DNA from: Panax quinquefolius
Taxonomy: Eukaryota; Streptophyta; Magnoliopsida; Apiales; Araliaceae
Assembly: GCA_020205615.1 (NCBI GenBank)
Contig: CM035166.1
Location: forward strand, 89,519,043 to 89,583,042
DNA: 64,000 nucleotides
Direction: 5' to 3'
Position 1 is the first letter of the stretch. Every line of letters begins with the position of its first letter. The translations under genes were made by a program, and so were the position numbers. The notes beneath the pieces are model-generated. The model was not told the DNA's origin, did not search any database, and saw only the letters and a program-made list of their open reading frames with translations. Positions 55,387 through 64,000 of this stretch are shown here, piece by piece.

Positions 55387-58300
55387 TGTGACACCCCCAA
55401 ATCCTGGTACTTTATTTCCTCAAGATTTGGTGTTCACTTAATCAAAACATTCATTTATAACTACCCAATTATAATAAAATTGAATAATAAAAACCTGCCC
55501 ATACAGGATTAAACTTAAATAAAAATCTCCCAGGTTATCTAACCTTTAACAACAATCATTCAAATGCATAAATTTAAATAAACTTCATTACAATCTTTAA
55601 ACCAAAGTCTGAAAGTAAACTATCAGAACTATTACAAGTCTTCAAGATTTATTCATCTTTCCTTTTCCTTCTTTGGTGCTAGTCAATCACGCTTTTCAAC
55701 TTTAGTCAGTAAGAAATTTTACGAGCAAGAGTGAGCAAACAAGGCCCATTTGAAATAACAATAAATAATTCTTTAAACTTTTACATCAATTGCCAATATT
55801 AGGCTCAATAGAACTGAACAATATATTCTATTAACTTTCTAAAAATTATAACATTCACTGAGGGTCTAATGACCATGAATCATGTCCACAGTTATAAGTA
55901 GTCTTTCAACTTTAACTTTAACAGTCATAAGACTATAAGGACTCCACGTACTTAGGGGGATCAACCCTTCGTACAATGTATTTTGCACAACCATTTCAAC
56001 GCAAAGCGTAAACCTCTATTAAAAGAGTTGTTCATCTCAGTATTTAGAATACAAGTCCGCACCAAAGTAAGTTTGGTTTGGATACATTACAGGGTAATTT
56101 AGGATTCAACGGTAATCAACTAAGGATTAGTTGATTACAAAAGAAATAACTGTATGCTATGGAATAATCATAACTGAATTGATATTTGCAAATTAACATT
56201 ATGCTTTAGGAATAATCTAATAGCATAAGCATTGAATAATCATAACATTCAGGGTTATTGAGAATTTTGGGTATTAAACATGCATATTGAATAGAAATTT
56301 GAACGATAGAGTTGTCCAATACTAGAATATTAAATTAGAACAACTCGTATGCTAAATCACAAGTTACATATTAAAGAACTTGCTCAATAATATAAGATTT
56401 GGAATGCTTGTATTCACATGAACCAATAGATACAAGAGTTTTATCAATAATAAACAATCTAACTCTGCGAAAGTGTAAAGTTAGCAACTTGTACAATTGA
56501 AATGGAATTAAAAGCAATAATGTGCTCAACGAAATTTAAACTTGTACAACGAAGTTTTAGAGTTAGAAAACTTGCCTTTAGCACAAGCTAAACCTTACAA
56601 CTTGAATCAATACCCTATACATATGTCATCATGACATAATTAGTCATTACCAACATTTTATATCTATATAACAAAAATATATACATCATGTAGGTTAAAT
56701 CACATAATCAAACTATGTTAATACTAATTAACTCTTGATAACATGCTCATTCATAGTTTAATACTATTGAAATCATCATTTAACATTCATATTATTAACA
56801 CATAACATTTATTTTCAAGTTTTGTATACAAAAACAAAACCGTCAGAACATTTTATTAACTTTCATGCATACCTACGATTACATTGTGGTGTCGCATGAC
56901 AATGTGGCGCATTGATTATTATACTATGAAGCCATTTCATGGCAGTGGTGATGATGACTGATATGATGCCAATTAACGTGTCATCATTGTACTCTTGGTG
57001 CGTAACTTCTCAGATCAAAACTCGATGACATTGCTTTCAACTGCAAGAAAAAGCCAATTTGGCCTACAAGCTCATTTCTAACAGACTAATTCACATGCAA
57101 TTCATACAATAACTTCATGTAAACATAATTCAAGAACTTCTAACATGTTTCTACCCATACAACAACATAAACAACCAATTTAAAACATCCAATTTCACTA
57201 TTTTTGAAAAAACTCCATTTTGATATTTCAATGAAAACCAACACTTTAAAATTTTTTTTTTCAACCAAAACAATTAATTCAAAGCATCTTATCAATAATT
57301 ATGCATACTCTATCAAATTAGATGATCAATTTATCAATTAAACAACTAATTGACTCTCATTTCTACCTTAAGCTTCACAATATATATTCACAAAAACTCT
57401 CAGAAAAATACTTTTCTTCACAACCATATACATAATATAAATTCATGGACTATTCTCAATTATAGCTTAAGAAAATAGTTTAATAACACTAGATTATCAT
57501 ATAAAAAATCTATACATAACAAAATTCCACTTCTACAAAGCTTTCATGAGAAAATTGGGAGAGAGAATACTAACTATAATTTTGAAAAGAACAACCATAA
57601 TAGAGTTTAGATGATACCTTATTTGAAGAAGATGATGATCAACCCCCTTTTTGATTCTCAAGCTTCTTCTTCTCTCCAATTCCCTCTAACTTTTTTCTTC
57701 TTCTTCTTCTTCTTCTTCTTCTTCTTCTTCTTCTTCTCCTAGTTTATTTTCTCCCTAACTCTAACTACGTATACTAGATATCTAACGATATATATAGGAT
57801 ATAATATATATTAAATATATATATATATACTAACTTAATCGACATCGCCATAATTTCTTTTGAAATCAAAAGCCATAAGGCTTGTTTGGTTAACTAACTT
57901 AAAAATAACTCATTAATCCTTATGCCTTGTTTGGTAAAACCCAATTAGATAAAAGACTTAATAGGCATTAGGCCTTGTTTGGCAAAACTAAATTAAACTC
58001 CCTTAATTTATTTTAATAACTCCTTTAAAGAAATGTTATTCATCACACTTCTATTTAATTAAATAATCAATTCAAATATTAATCTATTGAATTACTTTAA
58101 TACATAAATCATTATCACAAAACTATAATTTCTTTATAATTATAATTTTATTTAATCAACTAACACTTTATTTTAATCATAATTTCAATTAAAATACTAT
58201 AATTCATTTAATCATTATTAGCTCTCTAACTTAATTATTAAATTAAATTAGTATATATCCTCATAACAATTAATTTTCTTAGCTCCTTAATTATTTATTT

Positions 58301-58431
58301 CTCAAATAATTAACTAAATCACATCAACTCAAATTGAATAATTATTTATTCAACAATAAATATAATCCATTAAATACTTATATAAATCAATAAATATTTA
58401 ATATTACACTTTAAAATTCTAGAATGTTACA
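55387..58431 (-). repeat. R9 3' LTR (about 3.05 kb)
   Basis: On the minus strand it starts TGTAACATTCTAG and ends GGGGGTGTCACA against R5 sequence. It contains (GAA)n at 57695-57736 (seen as TTC on the plus strand), a TA-rich stretch near 57790-57830 and several repeats of GCCTTGTTTGG (plus strand) around 57880-57985. No gene is seen in it. Confidence 0.8.
57695..57736. repeat. (TTC)n microsatellite in R9 LTR
   Basis: About 14 uninterrupted TTC units. On the element's sense strand this is a GAA tract, possibly in the transcribed leader since a TA-rich stretch lies upstream of it. Confidence 0.95.
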
Positions 58432-58530
58432 TCATTCCCTCCTTACAAGGATTCTGTCCTCAGAATCACAACTCAAACAAATCATTCGTTACATTCTTCC
58501 CTACTTACAAAGATTCTGTCCCCAGAATCG
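58432..58530 (-). other. Polypurine tract of R9, partly duplicated
   Basis: The functional tract on the minus strand is AAGGAGGGAATGA next to the LTR. About 60 bases before it lies a second version, AAGTAGGGAAGAA followed by TGTAACG, which resembles the LTR start. Both are preceded by GATTCTGxGGACAGAATC. The arrangement looks like a tandem duplication covering the tract and the first LTR bases. Confidence 0.65.
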
Positions 58531-58540
58531 AAGACACAGA

Positions 58541-59923
58541 TTAAACAAATAACTCAGGGTATTCTTTCAACATTTTCTCTTCGAGTTCCCACGTAGCTTC
58601 TTCAGCGTTGTGGTTCCTCCATATCACCTTCACAGAAGGTATCACTTTAATCCTGAGCACTTGTTCTTTCCTGTCGACTATCTGGATAGGAACCTCTTCA
58701 TAAGACAAATCTTTCTCGAACTGCAACGGTTCGTACTCGATCACATGTTTGTAGTCAGGTTTATATGATCGTAACACCGAAATATGAAAAATATTATGAA
58801 TGTTTTCCAACTCTGGAGGTAGAGCTACCTCGTAAGCCACTTCTCCCACTCTTCGCAGCACTTCAAAGGGTCCAATAAACCTCGGGCTTAGCTTTCCCTT
58901 TTTACCGAAATGAATTTTTCCTTTCCAGGGAGAAACTTTTAGGAATACAAAATTTCTTATGTTGAATTCACGATCTTGTCTATGTTGATCAGCATACTTT
59001 TTCTGTCCGTCTTGGGCTGCTACTAATCTTGTCCTGATGAGTTTAACAACGTCAGCAGTTTGTTGTACCAGTTATGGTCCTAACAGTTGACGTTCACCGA
59101 CTTCATCCCAACACAGTGGAGTTCTGCACTTTCTGCCGTACAATGCCTCGTAAGGTGGCATGCCGATGCTCGCGTGGTAACTGTTGTTGTAAGCAAATTC
59201 CACCAACGATAAATGTTCTTCCCAACTTCCTTTAAAGTCCATGACGTATGCTCTTAGCATATCTTCCAATGTCTGAATTGTTCGTTTGCTTTGGCCATCT
59301 GTTTGTGGATGATAAGCCGTACTTATTCGCAATTGTGTCCCCGTGCATTCTTGTAGTCTCTTCCAGAAATTTGAAGTGAATCGCGGATCTCTATCGGACA
59401 CAATTGATACTGGCACTCCGTGCCTCGAAACGACCTCCTTAATGTACAATCTTGCCAACTGATCAAGATTGAATCTAATCTTTATTGGTAGAAAGTGTGC
59501 TGATTTCGTCAGTCTGTCCACTATCACCCAAATCGCATCGCATCCTCTCTGAGTAGTTGGAAGACCCACCACAAAATCCATCGTGATGTGTTCCCACTTC
59601 CATTCCGGTATTTCCAACGGTTGGAGTAATCCGCTGGGTCTTTGATGTTCGGCTTTTACTCTCTGGCATGTCAAGCATTTCGCTACGCATTCAAAGAACA
59701 TCCTTTTCATGTTTGGCCACCAAAATGTCGTGTATAAATCTTGATACATTTTCGTGCTTCCCGGATGAATTGAATATTTTGAGCTATGAGCTTGGTCAAA
59801 ATTTCTTCTTTCGCTTCTAACATCTTTGAACCCAAATTCTTCCTCGAACCATAGTAATCCTTCTAGACGACCTTTGTATTTTACATCACCGCCTTCAACC
59901 GATTCTCTTTGATTTTCCCACAC
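58541..59923 (-). pseudogene. R9 integrase and chromodomain
   Basis: Zinc-binding region ([23 protein letters not shown]), core with [20 protein letters not shown] and [10 protein letters not shown], so all three catalytic acidic residues are present. A stop at 59072 after RQLLGP and a small gap separate this from the C-terminal frame 58541-58861 (RRVGEVAYEVALPP, HNIFHISVLRSY) with chromodomain VKVIWRNHNAEEATWELE. The protein ends YPELFV about 100 bases before the LTR. Integrase inserts element DNA; the chromodomain is thought to steer it to heterochromatin. Confidence 0.9.
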
Positions 59924-61140
59924 TCTTCATCTTGTAGTTGAGCATTCTTCACTTTGTCCACTAAAGTTGGACCAGCTTCTATCTGGAATAATTGTTCGTC
60001 AGATTCTTTTAGAAATTTAATTTCCAACTCCAGTTTTGTCATTGCTGAAATGAGCTCCTCCTGAGTTGTTATCAGCATCAGCTTCTCTCGACCTTTCCTA
60101 CTTAAAGCATCTGCAACCACATTTGCTTTTTGCGGATGATAAAAGATCTCACAATCGTAATCTTTTATCAATTCCATCCACCTTCTTTGACGCATGTTCA
60201 AATCCTTCTGAGTGAAAATATACTTCAGACTTTTGTGGTCTCTATAGATCTCTCATTTCTCTCCATAAAGATAGTGTCTCCATATCTTTAGAGCAAATAT
60301 AACTGCAGCGAATTCCAAATCATGAGTAGGATACCCTTTCTCATAATCCTTTAGTTGTCTTGATGCATACACAATAACTTTGACGTTCTGCAAAAGAACA
60401 CAACCCAACCCTTTATGTGAGGCATCACTATACACCACAAAATTTCCTGTATTATCTGGTAATGTCAACACAGGTGCCATACTTAACTTCTTCTTCAAAT
60501 CTTGGAAACTCTCTTCACATTTCTCCGTCCAAACAAATTTTACAGCTTTCCTTGTTAAATTTGTTAGCGGAGTGGCTATCTTAGAAAAATCTTGAATGAA
60601 TCTTCTATAATAACCGGCCAGTCCCAAGAAATTCACACTTCTGATGGTGTTCTTGGTTGTTCCCAATTGATCACAGCTTCTACTTTTGACAGATCCACTG
60701 AAATCCCATCTTTGTCAATAACATTACCCAAAAATTGTACACGGTCGAGCCAAAATTCGCACTTAGAGAATTTCGCATACAGCTTTTCCTTCCTTAGTGT
60801 TTCCAATGTCAAACGTAAATGTTCCACGTGTTCTTCTTGAGTTTTGGAATACACCAGAATGTCATCAATAAATACCACTACAAACTTGTCTAAGAATGGT
60901 TTAAACACCCCGTTCATCAAATCCATGAACGCAACAGGGGCATTAGTTAAACCAAAAGACATCACCAGAAACTCGTAATGTCCGTACCAAGTTCTGAATG
61001 TCGTTCTAGGTATATCCTCCTTTCTTACGTTCAATTGGTGATACCCACTTCTCAAATCAATTTTAGAAATATTTAGCACCCTTCACCGATCAAACAAGTC
61101 ATCTATTCTAGGCAACGATACCTATTCTTAATAGTGACTT
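59924..61140 (-). pseudogene. R9 RT and RNase H
   Basis: RT reads [34 protein letters not shown] and [13 protein letters not shown], followed by thumb and [14 protein letters not shown]. RNase H has [11 protein letters not shown] and, after a stop at 60253, DHKSLKY and [12 protein letters not shown] frameshift near 60640 separates RT from RNase H. The segment before 61079 carries further stops. Catalytic Asp residues of the RT box are intact. Confidence 0.88.
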
Positions 61141-62041
61141 TATTTAACTCTCTATAATCAATGCAAAGACGCATTGTTCCATCCTTCTTCTTAACGAATA
61201 AAATCAAGCTCCCCTACTACGATACGCTTGGTTGAATATATTTCTTGTCTAGCAACTCTTACAACTGTACCACCAGTTCCTTCATTTCTACCAGAGCCAT
61301 TCTGTACGGGGCCTTCGATATCGATGTTGTTCCCAGCGCTAAGTCGATCACAAATTCAATTTCTCTGTCAGGCGAAAGTCCTGGAAAATCTTCTGCAAAC
61401 ACATCTTCGAATTCTCTCACTACCGGTATTTCTTCTAATTTCACACCCTTCTTCTGAGTATCGACTATGTAAGCTAAATAGCCCACACAACCTTGACTCA
61501 ACAACTTCTTGGCCTGCATAGTCGTCAGACATTTCATTTGTCTAGGCGACTTGCTACCATAAAATACTACCTTTGACGGAGTCATAAGGTTTACACACTT
61601 CTTGTGACAATTAATTATTGCTCCATATTTGAACAGCCAATCCATTCCCAAAATTACATCAAACTCCCCGAGTCTAATCGGAATCAAATCTACCAACAAG
61701 ATATTCTCCTTAATGTTCACCCTACAGTTCTTGTATACGAATCTAACAGGGATTACTTCCTTATTCGCAATTTCTATGTTCAAAGGAAAATTCAGTTCTT
61801 CTCTAGGCAATTCTAACCTCTTAGCAAATTCATCAGATATAAACGAACAAGTAGCACCCGAATCGAATAATACATAAGCATTTATATCATTGATTGGGAT
61901 AATACCTGACACTACATCTTTTGATTGCATAGCATCTTGCACAGTCATGTTGAAGGTTCTGGCTGTGGGTTTGTTTGATGATGCAGGTCTTGCAATGGCC
62001 CATGTACCTCCATTGTTACCTCTATTGCTTCTGGTTGTCAC
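61141..62041 (-). pseudogene. R9 protease and start of RT
   Basis: FDSGATCSFISDEFAKRLEL carries an intact Asp-Ser-Gly active site near 61865. FDVILGMDWLFKYGAIINCH and an RT start ([16 protein letters not shown]) follow in one 260-codon frame. Beyond 61259 the frame is broken, with [11 protein letters not shown] recognisable in another frame. Confidence 0.87.
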
Positions 62042-62317
62042 TCCTTCCCTCTTCTTAGGGCATTCACAAGCAAAGTGATCCTTGGATCCGCACGTGAAGC
62101 ATACATTCTTCTTCGGTTGAGTGCAATTTGGGGCGATGTGACCCTCCTGGCCATAATTGTTGCATACTCACTTCCCTATCATGAACGCACCCTTATGGAA
62201 TTTCCCGCATATCACACATGCTTCAAACTTTTTGTTTTGCTGGTTACCCTGCTGGTTTCCAGCACCCACGTTCCCATTCCACTTCCTCTTCATGTCGTTG
62301 TTGTTGTTGTTGTTGTT

Positions 62318-62375
<58 letters not shown>

Positions 62376-63112
62376 CCACTGCTACCACCTCCATTCTTAA
62401 TCTCATTCTTATTCTTCTTCTTCTTCTTTTGTTCTTGGTTGAACTTTGTCACCGCCTCGCCTCCACCTTCACCGATGTATAATTGCTTTCTCCATCACCA
62501 CTTGCAAAATGTCTTCAATCGAACAGGAGACCCTCTGTATGCTGACCGGGGCTTCAAATTCCTGCTCAAATCTCTTCGCCTTACGCTCGTCAGCATCTTG
62601 ACTGATATGGTGCAAACCTCGCCAATTCGTTGAACTTCGCGGCATACTCAGATACCGTCATCGTTCCTTGCTTTAGTTCCAGAAACTGTACTTCCAGCTA
62701 ACTCTTCGAACTCTCTGGGAAATAAGTCTCGAAGAACAACTCCTTGAACTTAACCCAGGTCATCACTCCTGGCCCTTCACGAGTTTTATTGGCCTGCCAC
62801 CAATAACTAGCTTCTGCATTCAACATTAATGTTGCGAAAGCGATCTTCCGATCATCCCTACCCTAGCGACATCGAACACCTTTTCTATCTCCATAATCCA
62901 GTTTGTGCTTTCGACCGGATTCATAGACCCAACGTAATTTGTGGTCCAACCGCCTTGAAATCTTTAAATGTTGTACCATGGTTTTGTGGTTGATTCTGCA
63001 ATGATCCTGTCAGTAGTGTCACTAGTTGTTGAACGGGGTTACCGTCAACATTGTCGTTATAGGTAGTTCTCTCATTGTTTCTCTGTCGGGGTGGTTCACG
63101 TCTGGGAGGCAT
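62042..63112 (-). pseudogene. R9 gag
   Basis: Starts MPPRREPPRQRNNERTTY at 63112. The capsid-like centre (about 62450-62920) is broken by frameshifts and stops, so gag is the most decayed part of R9. The C-terminal part has a Lys/Gln-rich stretch, a run of about 26 Asn, and zinc knuckles: CVICGKFH, then after one TGA CNNYGQEGHIAPNC (second Cys lost) and an intact CFTCGSKDHFACEC. The order of knuckles then protease matches the usual gag-pol layout. Confidence 0.8.
62295..62373. repeat. Trinucleotide repeat coding for poly-Asn in R9 gag
   Basis: About 26 units of AAC on the minus strand (GTT on the plus strand), with one AAT. Reading frames on the plus strand giving Val, Leu or Cys runs are artefacts of this repeat. 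Confidence 0.92.
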
Positions 63113-63389
63113 TTTCTGTTAAAACAAAACATCTATTAGAACTATTACTTAACTTCTTTAAGTATTTCTAATTAACTTTCCTCCATAAAAGAAATAACCA
63201 CATAACACATAACACTTTGAATAAAATAATAACTTTTATTTATTCATCATTACTTCGAAAAACATAAAAACAATAGCATCACTGCTATTTACATTCCTTT
63301 CCTGAACTACAAAAGTTACAGGATAACATCATTATTATCATATCCCATGGTTACTTAACACTAGGGATTTACACATTATTTAATACTTA
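63113..63389 (-). other. R9 spacer between leader frame and gag
   Basis: AT-rich, no frame or repeat of note. No primer-binding site complementary to initiator-Met tRNA is visible here or up to 64000, so the element's internal leader extends past the window. Confidence 0.55.
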
Positions 63390-63833
63390 TTACGTGCTTT
63401 TACGGGCACATTTTCTACGATGATCTATTAAGATACTTCTTAGCCCTATCACGTTCTTCCTCCATGACTCAAACATTGTCCTGCGATCTAATACATATGA
63501 TGGCGGCGTCTCGAATCGAATCGGATATCCCATGACCCGATCTTGAGCTCGATTAATTACGGTGTCAAATACTTTATCCATCTCTTCCATCTTCATCCTT
63601 TTTGCTCCCGTGAGTTCCTTATCGCTTCTTCCAGATTCGTTGATAAGCTTCCTCAGATGCATCTTTAGCTCTTGCCCTCTTAGCGCTTTTCTTCTCTCGA
63701 CTTGTTCTTCATTCAAAGAACCATCTCGATCAATTGTTCTTTATCTCCTTGATGCAGATAGTTTCTCCTCGGCGTTTTGTCGATTAGTTCTCCTCACGAT
63801 CCTAGATCTCGCTGTAGTCTTTTTGTGTCATCA
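63390..63833 (-). pseudogene. Extra reading frame upstream of R9 gag, unknown function
   Basis: One reading frame runs about 440 bases with a single TAA near 63740: KKTTARSRIVRRTNRQNAEE before it and DGSLNEEQVERRKALRGQEL after it, ending RRKCARKST. It is rich in Arg, Lys and Glu, with helix-forming segments (LRKLINESGRSDKEL) and a FETPPSYVLDRRTMFESW stretch. An acidic frame (ELPQEDEDDKDEEER) continues upstream near the window end. I do not recognise a family. Gypsy elements of the Ogre group carry an extra frame before gag, but R9's chromodomain argues against that group. It may be a captured host segment or a lineage-specific leader gene. Confidence 0.45.
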
Positions 63834-64000
63834 TGCGATCATTGTTCACTACTATCTCCGCAACTCCTCAACTATATCCTCGAAGTTCTACGTTATGGTC
63901 ATGCACCTCATCGTGTATACGGCCAGCTATTGAGTTAAGTGGAATCCTTTCCTCCTCGTCCTTGTCATCCTCATCCTCCTGTGGTAACTCAACGGGATCC
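63834..64000 (-). other. R9 leader, acidic coding remnant at window end
   Basis: On the minus strand the last 167 bases encode PVELPQEDEDDKDEEER and INSIAGR-like sequence up to a stop after RGYS. This is probably the upstream end of the extra leader frame, separated from it by frameshifts and a TGA near 63834. The primer-binding site and 5' LTR are not reached. Confidence 0.35.

Larger units (their letters stand above)
55387..64000 (-). mobile_element. R9: gypsy chromovirus of a second family, minus strand, inside R5 integrase
   Basis: On the minus strand: leader with an extra frame, gag, protease, RT, RNase H, integrase, chromodomain, polypurine tract and a 3-kb 3' LTR. The 5' LTR and primer site lie beyond 64000. 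Pol motifs match the R2/R5/R8 family in order but differ clearly in sequence. Damage is modest (few stops and frameshifts). The left flanking 5 bases are AGTTC; the right flank is outside the window. Confidence 0.87.

Noticed and set aside
62075..62633. Plus-strand frames with Val, Leu or Cys runs
   Set aside because: They read the complement of the poly-Asn codon repeat in R9 gag.
63562..63933. Plus-strand 123-codon frame near the window end
   Set aside because: It is antisense to the charged frame upstream of R9 gag and has no independent support.

Overview
The window looks like heterochromatic, transposon-packed DNA from a flowering plant. I find no intact host gene. Everything I can identify is a transposable element or a fragment of one: Ty3/gypsy chromoviruses with long LTRs, a SIRE-like Ty1/copia derivative, a CACTA DNA transposon and a probable solo LTR. 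Plant origin is inferred from initiator-tRNA primer sites, integrase chromodomains, a TNP2 transposase and AT-rich LTRs 2.4 to 3.7 kb long. I cannot name the species. Boundaries and similarities were judged by eye, without alignment software.

Layout, left to right. (1) 1-9916: a copia element (R1) with about 3-kb LTRs; its 5' LTR is cut by the window start. The interior has no recognisable gag-pol, only a decayed gene of the plant transposon / envelope-like type. R1 sits inside the reverse transcriptase gene of gypsy element R2. (2) 9917-15067: the 3' half of R2. (3) 12339-19849: a defective gypsy element (R3) that shares R2's 3' LTR, lacks RT, RNase H and the integrase core, and carries a coiled-coil frame where gag should be. 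(4) 19850-20694 and 26394-29584: the left part of a CACTA transposon (T1) with palindromic subterminal repeats and a TNP2 pseudogene, split by the LTR element R4 (20700-26388, exact 5-bp duplication TTACT). (5) From 29585 on, T1 is interrupted by gypsy element R5, which has itself received four insertions: a solo LTR R6 in gag (32898-34235), minus-strand R7 in the protease gene (35364-43185, duplication TTATC/TTATT), R8 in RT (43775-53475) and minus-strand R9 in integrase (55387 to beyond the window).

R2, R3, R5, R7 and R8 belong to one gypsy family. They share LTR ends, an initiator-Met-like primer site with one fixed mismatch, the gag start and the pol sequence, but their U3 segments are strikingly different. 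In every member a TATA box and short leader are followed by a strong splice-donor match inside the LTR, and a splice-acceptor match lies 9-10 nt before the gag ATG. I predict a 1.6-1.8 kb leader intron that contains tandem stem-loop arrays and the primer-binding site. R3 and R7 share the same internal deletion junctions, so they look like a non-autonomous subfamily mobilised in trans. R5 and R8 share two premature stop codons, which suggests the same. All coding regions are broken by stops, frameshifts or loss of catalytic residues, so nothing here is expected to be autonomously active.
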